Source: CAZIKF01 sp964539825 (GTDB lineage: Bacteria > Muiribacteriota > UBA6191). Taken from it: DNA of 33,146 bases. A model generated the notes under the pieces. That model saw only the letters and a program-made list of their open reading frames with translations. It was not told the origin of the DNA and ran no database searches. Both the position numbers and the translations under genes were made by a program. The stretch's first letter is position 1, and each line of letters begins with the position of its first letter. Shown piece by piece: positions 23,241 through 31,714 of this stretch. The DNA lies in the NCBI GenBank assembly GCA_964539825.1, contig CAZIKF010000046.1:1-33146 (forward strand). The letters run 5' to 3'.

Positions 23241-23531
23241 GGTATTTCCCGAGTGTTGAATAGCGGGTCATTATATACTCAAAGTGAGGATTTTTCCCGG
23301 ATACGAGAACAAAACATAATCCTCTGGATTCTGAGCTCAGCATAGATGGGACTTCTTGAGGCTGAACCTACAGGTGTGTGCTCCACCTGCTTTACGGTAT
23401 ACCCTTGGGGTTTATGCTATTGGGAAATTAGCTGTAGAAAAAGATAGATTATGAAGGGGTTTTTGTAGCTTTAGCGGTATCAATGCCTCATTTATGAGTA
23501 TATTTTCAAGAAAATCCCTAAATGCTTTCCA
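23241..23531. other. Divergent intergenic region
   Basis: About 290 bases separate the minus-strand epimerase and the plus-strand unknown gene. On the minus strand TATAAT lies at 23275-23270, about 30 bases upstream of the epimerase ATG, but no good -35 is visible. A 6-bp hairpin (CAGGTG ... CACCTG) spans 23371-23389 with no T-run. No gene, tRNA or repeat is seen. Confidence 0.6.
23270..23275 (-). promoter_or_regulatory. Candidate -10 box of the epimerase/methyltransferase unit
   Basis: A perfect TATAAT on the minus strand sits about 30 bases upstream of the epimerase start codon. No convincing -35 accompanies it, so the call is tentative. Confidence 0.3.
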
Positions 23532-24053
23532 GTGAGTGTCGAAGTGCTCTTTATGCTGGAATCCTTCCCCCATGGGAGAAATCCAAGAATTCGTTCTCTC
23601 AGGGCGGGTTCTGCTCGGGTCCCTATTTTGATTCGCATGACTGCTGGCTTGATCGCTTTATGCGCGCTTGCTCTCTACTTCATTCTCAATGAGCCGCAGG
23701 CGGAGCCAGGGCAAAGGGACTCAATGGGTACAGTTTTCCCCGCTAAATACGCTGAGAATCAACATCAGTCAAAGGCCCTTGCTCGACGAGTTGTTTCTAT
23801 TTCTGGTAAAAAGATTTTATCAGTGGACTATAGCGTACCGGAGGGCACTCGGCCATTTGCCCATCTCCTTAAAGATATTGACCTGGAACGAAGCTCTTCC
23901 TATGCAGGCTATAGATTTAGGTATTATTGGCCCTCAAGACCTGATCTTCCTTGTCTGGATGTTTTTGCTTCTGAGGGAATGCGCGAATATCTTTCGGGCT
24001 TTGAGCACCAGATGAACCAGGGTTCGCTAATGCTTGCATGGAACGATTTCTAA
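23532..24053 (+). CDS. Single-pass membrane protein of unknown function
   Basis: The 173-residue frame starts at GTG 23532; ATG 23553 and ATG 23637 are alternatives and none has a clear ribosome site. One hydrophobic segment (about 31-51, LIRMTAGLIALCALALYFIL) would place residues 52-173 outside the cytoplasm. That part has no signature I recognise; it is mixed charged and aromatic (AGYRFRYYWPSRPD) and could be a small beta domain. It stands alone between the epimerase unit and a convergent methyltransferase. Its coding status rests on length, the membrane segment and the lack of a better frame. Confidence 0.5.
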   Translation: MSVEVLFMLESFPHGRNPRIRSLRAGSARVPILIRMTAGLIALCALALYFILNEPQAEPGQRDSMGTVFPAKYAENQHQSKALARRVVSISGKKILSVDYSVPEGTRPFAHLLKDIDLERSSSYAGYRFRYYWPSRPDLPCLDVFASEGMREYLSGFEHQMNQGSLMLAWNDF

Positions 24054-24097
24054 GAGATCTTGAACAGGCTCTAAGCTGAGTCCATTTCCCACTTATT

Positions 24098-24841
24098 CTA
24101 GAATTTCCCTTCAGAATCCTGAATTTGTGCCAATAGCAAAAAACTGTAAGCGTCGATCGTTTCACTCATCAAAACTCTGGCTCCTGCCCATTCAAGAGCT
24201 TTTTTCCCGAGAGCCAGGTCAAAAACATGATGATGGAGAAATCTCAACTCTTGGTTTCGAAGGCAGCGGCTTTTAAAATCTTCAAAGGAGCCAGCCAGAG
24301 GATCTCTGGTTAAATCATGCAGCTGAAGAATTTCCTCAAGGTGGTTTAGATCATCTTCCTCAACACAGGTTTGGTAGTCTTTAAGAAGATGCTGAAAAGA
24401 AGTCGTCCTTCTTCTATGGTCAAAGATATTTTTCTTGTAAGGCAATACGAGAAGGATATACCCCTTATCGCTGAGGACTCTTTTCCATTCCAGCACCGCC
24501 TTTAGAGGATTTGCCACATGTTCGAGCATATGAGAACTCAATACCACATCGTAAGCCTTATTCTTGATGGGTTTTAACACCGTAGAATCACATAGATAGG
24601 TTGTTCCCTCCTTAAAAGGGGGGGTAATGTACTGTGTCCTTTGCTCGGCGGGGATCGCGTTGCAGTAATCGATCGAGCTCAAAATAGTATACACAGGGCA
24701 AAGTTGACCAGGGTGAAAATAGGGTGAGGGTCCACCAATCTCGAGGGCTTTTAGTCTTGAGAGTCTTCTGCTGATCCTCCACCATCCGCTCATTTGGCGA
24801 AAAGGTAGGATGGTTTTGATGGCGGTTTTAATCCAGGTCAT
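24098..24841 (-). CDS. Class I SAM-dependent methyltransferase
   Basis: The start is set at ATG 24841 (247 residues). The open frame continues upstream to 24895 but would overlap the end of the large secreted-protein gene. The SAM fold is compact: KALEIGGPSPYF for the glycine loop, DYCNAI for the acidic ribose contact, YDVVLSSHMLEHVANPLKAVLEW for motif II/III, and GYILLVLPYK. The form ALEIGGPS with SSHMLEH is common in methyltransferases of glycan loci (Methyltransf_11-like). The target is unknown; surface polysaccharide is likely from context. It lies 17 bases downstream of the 1047-residue secreted-protein gene and may belong to the same transcript. Confidence 0.82.
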   Translation of the reverse strand: MTWIKTAIKTILPFRQMSGWWRISRRLSRLKALEIGGPSPYFHPGQLCPVYTILSSIDYCNAIPAEQRTQYITPPFKEGTTYLCDSTVLKPIKNKAYDVVLSSHMLEHVANPLKAVLEWKRVLSDKGYILLVLPYKKNIFDHRRRTTSFQHLLKDYQTCVEEDDLNHLEEILQLHDLTRDPLAGSFEDFKSRCLRNQELRFLHHHVFDLALGKKALEWAGARVLMSETIDAYSFLLLAQIQDSEGKF

Positions 24842-24858
24842 TTGTTTGACTATATAAC

Positions 24859-27800
24859 TCACTCGATACAGATTTGCACTGGTCCTGGAAGACAAGCCTT
24901 GCCTGGGTTTGGGGTTACTGTTACACCGATGGTCACTGAAATTGAATTGCTGAGACCGTCGAAGCCGATTAATTCAAACTTTAGATCCAGTTCCACTTCC
25001 GTATCTGGAGCTATGAAGATGGGTCGAAGTCCTGTTGGATTATCAAGGATCACAAGGGGTCCTGAAACCTGTGTCCAACTGACTGAAACGGCATCTCCAT
25101 CAGGATCAAAAAAACTGGCGTGCATGCTTTGAGCCCTTGTTCCGGCCACAGGAGGAACCTCATCAACAAAAACCGTTGGTTGAATATTTTTTTTTATCAC
25201 TACCTTCTTTGATTGCTGTGAAGCGGTCACGGGATCCGTTACTTCCAGGAGAAACTCTAAGACTTGATCTTGAACGGACTTGGAAGGAGCTATGAAGGTC
25301 GTCGAAAGAGAATTTGGTTGGGATAGCTGGACTGTAGGTCCGGATGTCTGAGTCCAGCTATAGATTAGGGCGTTATCATCTGAATCATCTACTACGGCAT
25401 CAAGGGTAACCAGGCTTTTGCCAGCAACACCTAAATCTCCTCCAGATTGAATGACTGGGGGACTGTTCGCGAACACTCGAACACTTACGGTTTCTTCACT
25501 CGATGCGGATTGACCGTCTGATACCGTCAATCCAAAGATTATTTCTTGTGCCAGGGTCTGTTTTTCAGGTGCCTGAAATTCCAAATTTTTCCCATTTTCC
25601 AAAGAAAAACTCACCGGGGGTCCCGAAATCTGTCTCCAGGAGTAACTGAGAATATCCTGGTCGAGATCAGTACCCAGACCAGGAATTCGAGCCAGGGTAG
25701 ATCCGGCAAGGGCATGGTCGTCCCCGGCGATAGCCGCTGGAGGGGAATTGGGATGGATCAAAACGAGATCTCCAGCATCTGCTGAGATTTGGTAGAGCGA
25801 GGATTCGTTAGAGATTGGGTAGAGGATTTTGGGATAGGGGTTTCCTTGCTGAGGATACCAACTTGAGCGGAGGTTTCCCTGAAAGAACCTAAAGTCCAGC
25901 TGTAGATCTGAGCTGTAAGAAACATTGTTTGCCAGAAGAGCGGAAATTTTAGAATTCAGGATCTGGTGGTTGTCAGGATTTCCTGACACAACTCCAAAGA
26001 TGGATGCGAAGAAGGGGCGGAGAGTGGGGGGAAGCAATGGACTTGCCCAAAAATATAGTCGGTCCTTTTGATAAAGCCATACTCGGTCCTCCGAGCCAGT
26101 GGAGCTGGAAAGAATGGAAATTGCGCTGGAGTTTAGCGTTTGCTGGGGGATTACCCAGCACTCTCCATGCTGGAGAAAAATAGGATGAAAGATGGAAGGA
26201 TGTTTTTCGTTGAAAGTAAGTGAATTAGGACAGGAGTCCTGCTGTTTGAGTTGGGGGCTCTCCAGAAGTCCAAGTCTATCAAGCCATGTGGATGAAAGGG
26301 GGAGCTGAGCATGCATAGAGGGAAGAAAGAGAAGAAGGGTGACTGATGATGTTTGCAGGATGGTGTCCATTTCGGACTCCGAGGGTAGACTCTCGAAGAG
26401 AAGAATGTTTAGCTCCCGGGGTGTAGCAGGCAAAGTCCAGGTTAAACGGGGTTGATATCCAACGGAAAATAGGAGTTCCCGAATATGACCCAGGCTGGCA
26501 AAAAGTTGGTTGAGATCATCAGGTAAAGTTTGTTCGAGTTGTTTGTTCGATATGTAGGAAATATTTGCAATTGGACAGGAAGTATCTGGCTCGTGTCTTA
26601 GTGACTTCCATTGAGATCTGCTCCAATTCTGGTCTGATGTACCGGGATTGGTCAAAAAATCAGAATATTCCTTAGAGTTGAGGGAAAACCAATGTTCCTG
26701 AACCTGGTTGCGAAGGGAATGAAAGAGGTGAAGGTTGCGCTGGGAGGTCTTGGTTTGAGAGTGGGTAAATAGGCGAATTCCAGAGGTGAATCGGGTGCTC
26801 AAACTAGATTGCAGTGCCATGATCCCATCAGCCGAAAGGTCCCCCATTTGGACCTCTACCAAAGCACTCCCGGTAGATAATGGATTTTCTCCCTGGGCCA
26901 GCAGGGTTTTACCTCTGTTAGTGGCGATTGTGTTGAGATCAGCGATCAATCCACTATCACCTCCTTCGATGAATAATCCATCAAATTCATAAGATTCCAG
27001 CACCACCCGGGAAATGGATCTGATAGAGATTGGGGATATTGAGATTAATGGACTGAGATCAGCGAATAGTTGAACTCCATAGGGTTGAAATCTGTCTCTT
27101 AGGCCTTCAAGTAGTCTTAGATCATGGAGATCGGGACCGGAAACTGATGGATCCAGCGAGGATTGCTGAATGTAGATTTTCCCAGAAGTGCTGATTGGGG
27201 GAATGGCGACAGAATGATAACCCTGACCACGAATCCAGTCCGTAAAGGCTCTGGCGGATTCGGCAAGTTGAGTGGAAAAAGCCTGAGTCATGGGGATTCT
27301 CATACCTGGGTTCTGGGGATCTACCGAAAAGGCGGTTTCATCGGAAGCGAGAACTCCAATCGTAGGGAATTGGATTGACCCCTGAGCTGAACTGGTCAGG
27401 ACACCTGTTGAGTTGGTACTGAAATAAAAGAATCCCTCTCCAAATTGGAGACTGGTTGGCTGAAGAGATTGAAATCCTTCCCTGGCTGGAAAGGAGTACC
27501 AGGTTCCTGAGCGGAGAACCAGAATAAGTGAGTCCTCAGGTAGTTGGGAATCTGCCAGGGAAGTTCTAACAAAGGGATTTGCTCGCAGGGACCAGGGGCT
27601 TGCAAAAGAACCCGGTAAAGTTTGCAAAGTTTGAGAATCATCAAGTTGGCCAGCAATTTCTAATACTCCTTGTCTGGCCGCGCGAAGAAAGAAGCCTTCT
27701 CCAGGTAGAATTTTTGAAAATGAGGGGCTGTTTGCCTCGCTGAGTTTCCTGGAAATCTCAGGCTCGGGAGAACAAGCTTTCCAGCCTCCGTCATCTGACC

Positions 27801-28002
27801 GGAATACCCAAATGATCTGTACCCATCCAGGATGAAAATTTTCACAGGGTATCTCTTCCAACACGGAGCCAAGGAGATTCCATCCCTGCTGAACCTCCCA
27901 TTCAAAAGAGGAGGCTAGACTCAGGGAATTCCCGATCCACAGAAGGTAGATAATACCTAGTCGAAGAATGCTCCCCTCCCTGTTTTTAAAACTCGAATCC
28001 AA
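24859..28002 (-). CDS. Large secreted protein: glycosidase-like barrel plus PKD/REJ-like repeats
   Basis: The 1047-residue product begins with a signal segment (about 14-32). A domain containing QQGWNLLGSVLEEIP (a beta domain often found in secreted bacterial proteins) covers about 33-200. Residues about 215-400 look like a TIM-barrel, possibly a polysaccharide hydrolase relative (TDWIRGQGYHSVAIPP, YGVQLFADLSPL, FDGLFIEGGDS). Residues about 420-760 are unassigned. Three Ig-like repeats close the protein (about 765-1035), each with the pattern YSW-x-QxSGP (SYSWRQISGPPV, IYSWTQTSGPTV, SVSWTQVSGPLV), as in PKD/REJ-type surface proteins. Catalytic acids cannot be assigned. AGGGA precedes the ATG. 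The lipoprotein gene lies 13 bases upstream, so the pair is probably co-expressed and exported together. Confidence 0.85.
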   Translation of the reverse strand: MDSSFKNREGSILRLGIIYLLWIGNSLSLASSFEWEVQQGWNLLGSVLEEIPCENFHPGWVQIIWVFRSDDGGWKACSPEPEISRKLSEANSPSFSKILPGEGFFLRAARQGVLEIAGQLDDSQTLQTLPGSFASPWSLRANPFVRTSLADSQLPEDSLILVLRSGTWYSFPAREGFQSLQPTSLQFGEGFFYFSTNSTGVLTSSAQGSIQFPTIGVLASDETAFSVDPQNPGMRIPMTQAFSTQLAESARAFTDWIRGQGYHSVAIPPISTSGKIYIQQSSLDPSVSGPDLHDLRLLEGLRDRFQPYGVQLFADLSPLISISPISIRSISRVVLESYEFDGLFIEGGDSGLIADLNTIATNRGKTLLAQGENPLSTGSALVEVQMGDLSADGIMALQSSLSTRFTSGIRLFTHSQTKTSQRNLHLFHSLRNQVQEHWFSLNSKEYSDFLTNPGTSDQNWSRSQWKSLRHEPDTSCPIANISYISNKQLEQTLPDDLNQLFASLGHIRELLFSVGYQPRLTWTLPATPRELNILLFESLPSESEMDTILQTSSVTLLLFLPSMHAQLPLSSTWLDRLGLLESPQLKQQDSCPNSLTFNEKHPSIFHPIFLQHGECWVIPQQTLNSSAISILSSSTGSEDRVWLYQKDRLYFWASPLLPPTLRPFFASIFGVVSGNPDNHQILNSKISALLANNVSYSSDLQLDFRFFQGNLRSSWYPQQGNPYPKILYPISNESSLYQISADAGDLVLIHPNSPPAAIAGDDHALAGSTLARIPGLGTDLDQDILSYSWRQISGPPVSFSLENGKNLEFQAPEKQTLAQEIIFGLTVSDGQSASSEETVSVRVFANSPPVIQSGGDLGVAGKSLVTLDAVVDDSDDNALIYSWTQTSGPTVQLSQPNSLSTTFIAPSKSVQDQVLEFLLEVTDPVTASQQSKKVVIKKNIQPTVFVDEVPPVAGTRAQSMHASFFDPDGDAVSVSWTQVSGPLVILDNPTGLRPIFIAPDTEVELDLKFELIGFDGLSNSISVTIGVTVTPNPGKACLPGPVQICIE

Positions 28003-28015
28003 ATAGGGTAATTCC

Positions 28016-28903
28016 CTATGGAGTACTATTTACGGGGGAGATCGAAACATTTGTTGATGTCTCCCGGTTAACAGGGATAATCTGGGAGACTGAGAAATCC
28101 GCACTGGTCATTCTAGTGCTTCTGACCACTGCCACATCGATAGCCTGGAAGGTGGTCGGCAATACAATCTGAAATTGAGCAGCTTGAATTTCTCCGGTGC
28201 GACCTTCCTCATCTTCTCCTAAAAACCGAAGACTGACGGTTTCGCCAGCCTGTCCAGGGGGTTGGATTTTCATACCATTTTCAGCGGTAGTGCGTTGACC
28301 CGCCGTTGAGGGAACATCATCAATAGCCTCAAAGGATCCTCCATTGAATGCGTAATGAAGCCTCCCCGGTTGATTGAGATAAATATAAATTGGTTGCCCG
28401 GGAAGAATATTTCCGCTCCCTGGCCACGTCTTTGCCTGGATATTACTGGGATTCACCGTCTCAAGGATGACTTTAACTTCGGGTGTTTGACCTTGTTGAG
28501 GCTGTACCAGTAAATCCAGGTTGGCAGTGCCCTCCGCGATGATTTCCCCGGAGGAATTCAGCGCGATAACCCGAATGGTATACCTGAATCCCACAGATAG
28601 CTTAGCGCTTGCGTTGCTTGCTGTAGGGCTGAAGTTTAGTACCAGGGTTTCCAGTCCCTCCGCACTGATTTCTAAGCGAAGAGAACCAAGGTTGGGAAAA
28701 AGAGATTTACGAATTCGGCTGGTGGATCGCGCGACCCCTGAAGAAAGGATATGCTCTAAATTGATGATGATATCAACTTTTTGGTTTGATTCTTGAGCCG
28801 TACCTTCTGAAGTCTGAGAAGGGCCGGAGGCCCCTCCTCCACCAGAACATCCCAGAATTCCGAGCAATGGCAACAAGAAAATGAAAATGATTAAACGCTG
28901 CAT
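28016..28903 (-). CDS. Lipoprotein, function unknown
   Basis: With ATG 28903 (behind GGGGAG) the product has 295 residues; the longer frame to 28942 lacks a ribosome site. The signal ends in a lipobox, LGILGC, followed by SGGGG. That makes it a type II signal-peptidase lipoprotein with Ser at +2, consistent with outer-membrane sorting. The mature part is beta-rich and Ser/Thr/Gly-rich, with a Pro/Gln-containing middle (VQPQQGQTPEVKVIL); a carboxypeptidase-regulatory-like or Ig-like fold is possible. No cysteine other than the lipid-bearing one is present. It lies 13 bases upstream of the large secreted-protein gene and may anchor or present that protein. Confidence 0.83.
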   Translation of the reverse strand: MQRLIIFIFLLPLLGILGCSGGGGASGPSQTSEGTAQESNQKVDIIINLEHILSSGVARSTSRIRKSLFPNLGSLRLEISAEGLETLVLNFSPTASNASAKLSVGFRYTIRVIALNSSGEIIAEGTANLDLLVQPQQGQTPEVKVILETVNPSNIQAKTWPGSGNILPGQPIYIYLNQPGRLHYAFNGGSFEAIDDVPSTAGQRTTAENGMKIQPPGQAGETVSLRFLGEDEEGRTGEIQAAQFQIVLPTTFQAIDVAVVRSTRMTSADFSVSQIIPVNRETSTNVSISPVNSTP

Positions 28904-29096
28904 AAGTGCTCCCCAAAAATGATTCCTACGCCCCCACTTCAATCATAGCCTAAGGCTTGAATCTCAACAAGAGTGAATCTTTCCAACTTGTTCTTTGATA
29001 GGCCTGTGACTGATTTTGCCAGTCCCAATTCTATACCATCTATGTCTTGCGTCCCCATATCCTCCATGCCATATTTAGCCCTTGGGAGGAAAACTT

Positions 29097-29864
29097 ATGG
29101 ACGCGGATCACATTGACCAGACGAAGGTCACCTGGAATAGTATTGCTGCAGATTGGGATCTCCAGGTTGGCGATGATGGGGATGCTAACCGAATTCTGAA
29201 CTCTGACCCCGTCCTGTGGGAATTCGCAGGCGAAGTTTCGGGCTTAACGGTACTTGATGCTGGGTGTGGCACTGGCTATCTGACACGCAAGTTACAGGCC
29301 CAGGGTGCAAAAGCCATTGGGATAGATTTTTCTGAAAAAATGATTGAAATCGCGAGTTCGAAAGATCCTGATATCGATTTCAGAGTAGATTCATGTTCCG
29401 ACTTAGTCACTGTCGACGATACTTCAGTTGACATGGTAATTGCCAACTACGTGCTCATGGATACCCCGGACCTTGAAGGAGTCATGAGTACATTCAGTCG
29501 TGTACTACGGGATCATGGTATAGCTGTAGTTATTTTCTCCCATCCCTGCTTCCCACAAGGGACTGCGACCGTCTCAAACGATGATGGCGGTATTGCCTAT
29601 CACTGGATCACCAATTATTTCGAACGTCAAAGACATGTTGATCCCCCATGGGCACATTTTAAGTCTGATTTTATCTGGTTTCATCGCTCGCTTTCAGATT
29701 ACTGGAAAGCGTTCAAGTTAGCAGGGTTCGATGTGCTGGCATTCGAAGAACCAAGGTTGACGATGGACAGGTATCACCTTGCCCAAAACCAGAGAAAACT
29801 CAACAACAGTATAAGCCGACCGTATTCGGTTGCTTTCAAACTTCAGAAGAAAAGGATTGCATAG
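29097..29864 (+). CDS. Class I SAM-dependent methyltransferase (small-molecule type)
   Basis: The start is ATG 29097, eight bases after GGAGG; an upstream TTG (29082) contains that ribosome site and is rejected. The 255-residue protein has WNSIAADWD, the SAM loop TVLDAGCGTGYLTRKL, the acidic residue in GIDFSEKMIEIA, and DMVIANYVLMDTPDLEGVM. This is the Methyltransf_11/25 pattern. The substrate is unknown. A GNAT acetyltransferase follows, 10 bases after its stop. The two together could modify an antibiotic, peptide or metabolite, but nothing here shows which. Confidence 0.88.
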   Translation: MDADHIDQTKVTWNSIAADWDLQVGDDGDANRILNSDPVLWEFAGEVSGLTVLDAGCGTGYLTRKLQAQGAKAIGIDFSEKMIEIASSKDPDIDFRVDSCSDLVTVDDTSVDMVIANYVLMDTPDLEGVMSTFSRVLRDHGIAVVIFSHPCFPQGTATVSNDDGGIAYHWITNYFERQRHVDPPWAHFKSDFIWFHRSLSDYWKAFKLAGFDVLAFEEPRLTMDRYHLAQNQRKLNNSISRPYSVAFKLQKKRIA

Positions 29865-29874
29865 CAGGAAAGTG

Positions 29875-30477
29875 ATGAAACCGCCGCTCCAGTTCCAATC
29901 TAAGAGACTCAACATTAGACCGATGCTGAGATCTGACTATAAGGAATGGAAAAGAGCCTATCAGTCTGTACTAGCCCCTCAAAGTGACTTTGATGACGCA
30001 CCTAATTACTTGGAGTTTATTACTCACACACGCTTTCTTTCTCAATTGAAAAAAGACCGTAAAAGTATGGAGATTGGATTAATCTATAATTTTCAGGCTT
30101 TTGATAAGGACTCCGCGGTTCTAATCGGTGATTCTCAGCTTTGGCTGGTGCAAAGAGGTGTGGGTCAAAGGGCTACACTTGGATTCTCAGTTCTCAATAA
30201 TCACTGGCGTCTTGGATTTGGGTTCGAAATCGCAAATGCAACTATTTTACATAGCATCAAAGTATTGAACTTGAATAGAATTGAGGCAGAAGTATTACCC
30301 AAAAATAAGCCTTCAATTAGTCTTTGTGAAAAACTAGGTATGAAATCTGAAGGAATCAGACGTCAGGCTTTGTACAGTGATGGGAAATGGCAGGATCATT
30401 TAGTCTTTGCAATCACGGCCGAGGATCTTGGAATTATTGGACGTGAGCCTGATCCTTCATTCACTGGAATAATATAG
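29875..30477 (+). CDS. GNAT-family N-acetyltransferase (RimJ/RimL-like)
   Basis: From ATG 29875 (AGGAAAG upstream) the protein has 200 residues; a longer frame from 29830 overlaps the methyltransferase and is rejected. The order is the RimJ type: an N-terminal strand (RLNIRPMLRSDY), a beta-bulge region (ATLGFSVLNNHWRLGFGFE), and the late motif IEAEVLPKNKPSISLCEKLGMKSEGIRRQ, in which N-x-PS-x2-LCEKLGM is diagnostic. The usual acetyl-CoA loop (Q/R-x2-GxG/A) is present in weakened form (WRLGFGFE). It should transfer an acetyl group from acetyl-CoA to an amine: a ribosomal or other protein N-terminus, or a small molecule. Confidence 0.88.
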   Translation: MKPPLQFQSKRLNIRPMLRSDYKEWKRAYQSVLAPQSDFDDAPNYLEFITHTRFLSQLKKDRKSMEIGLIYNFQAFDKDSAVLIGDSQLWLVQRGVGQRATLGFSVLNNHWRLGFGFEIANATILHSIKVLNLNRIEAEVLPKNKPSISLCEKLGMKSEGIRRQALYSDGKWQDHLVFAITAEDLGIIGREPDPSFTGII

Positions 30478-30507
30478 ATTTCAATCCTTCATTTTAGATT
30501 CCATACT

Positions 30508-31518
30508 CTAACAAGAATTCAAGACCTGTAGTTCTTGGAAACAATCCAGACTTCGAATCAAGAATTCAGGTTCCTGCTCTTTTCTTTGTAATTCCTCGTT
30601 GATCCAGCGTCGCCATACCCTGGCTCCTGGTTCACCGTGAAACAGACCCATCATGTGTCTGAGTATTCCATGAAAACGTAGGCCTGAATTCTTCGCAGTC
30701 TGAAGGTATGGAACCATGGCTCTTAACACCTCAAAGCGATTCTGAGTGGGATTTTTGGGGCAGTTGAATAGAGCGGTATCTGCGGCGGAAAAAATCCAGG
30801 GATTATCATAGGCTGCCCTGCCAATCATGACCCCATCTACCCGGGTCAGGTGACTAAATACTTCCTCAAGGGTTTTCACCCCTCCATTTACTTCGATGTT
30901 CAGACCTGGGAAATCCCGTTTCAATTGATATACATTTTCATAATTTAGAGGCGGTCTGGTGCGGTTCTGAGCCGGACTTAACCCCTTAAGCCAAGCCTTT
31001 CTAGCATGAACTATGAAATGCTGGATCCCTGTGCCTGATACAATTTTCACGAAGTCATGTAGATGTTCATAGTCATCCAAGTCATCCACTCCCAGGCGAT
31101 GTTTCACACTGACAGGAATGGATACGGCTGTACTCATTTTGTGGACACATTCAGCAACATGGTGCGGTTCCTTCATGAGGCAGGCTCCAAATCTACCCGA
31201 CTGCACTCTAGTTGAGGGGCAGCCCACGTTAAGATTTATTCCGTCGAAGCCATGATCTTCACAAATCTTGGCTGCTTCCACCAGGGAATCAGGATCACTC
31301 CCCCCCAATTGGATGACCAGGGGACGCTCCAGGGGGTGGAATTCTAAAATCTTCTGCAGCCGATTCTCTCTATTGGCATGATGGATACTCTGGGCGACCA
31401 CCATCTCTGTATAGAGCAAAGTTTGTCTCGTGATTTGACGCATAAAAAAACGAAAATGCCTATCGGTGCAATCCATCATAGGAGCAATACTTAAGGGATA
31501 AGCTTTGTCGATAATCAT
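30508..31518 (-). CDS. dusA: tRNA-dihydrouridine synthase DusA
   Basis: With ATG 31518 the enzyme has 336 residues, the normal DusA length; a longer frame to 31581 has no better ribosome site. FMN-binding N-terminus: LSIAPMMDCTDRHFRFFMR (the PMMDCTD form is DusA-type). Catalytic cysteine C100 lies in LNVGCPSTRVQ. Later motifs are VSVKHRLGVDD, HARKAWLKGLSPAQNR (DusA-specific loop), IEVNGGV and GVMIGRAAYDNPWIF. It reduces U20/U20a in the tRNA D-loop. Together with DusB this genome has two D-loop modifying enzymes. It is convergent with the GNAT gene and divergent from rpoN. Confidence 0.95.
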   Translation of the reverse strand: MIIDKAYPLSIAPMMDCTDRHFRFFMRQITRQTLLYTEMVVAQSIHHANRENRLQKILEFHPLERPLVIQLGGSDPDSLVEAAKICEDHGFDGINLNVGCPSTRVQSGRFGACLMKEPHHVAECVHKMSTAVSIPVSVKHRLGVDDLDDYEHLHDFVKIVSGTGIQHFIVHARKAWLKGLSPAQNRTRPPLNYENVYQLKRDFPGLNIEVNGGVKTLEEVFSHLTRVDGVMIGRAAYDNPWIFSAADTALFNCPKNPTQNRFEVLRAMVPYLQTAKNSGLRFHGILRHMMGLFHGEPGARVWRRWINEELQRKEQEPEFLIRSLDCFQELQVLNSC

Positions 31519-31714
31519 TGCAAAAGGACTCCGGAAGGCCTCAATTAAAAGCAAGAAGTATACCTTTGTCGGTTGCGGCATGCTTGAAAGACCAAGGATG
31601 GAGCGTGGTTTTCAATGTGTTACAGCGCTTCAAATGTAGGTTGAGGGATCGAACCTATTTGGTATTTGAGAGGCTGAATCACGTATACTGGGGTACATTT
31701 TGGATTAAGACTAT

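Noticed and set aside
23371..23389. Hairpin as a terminator
   Set aside because: Only six base pairs and no following T-run on either strand.
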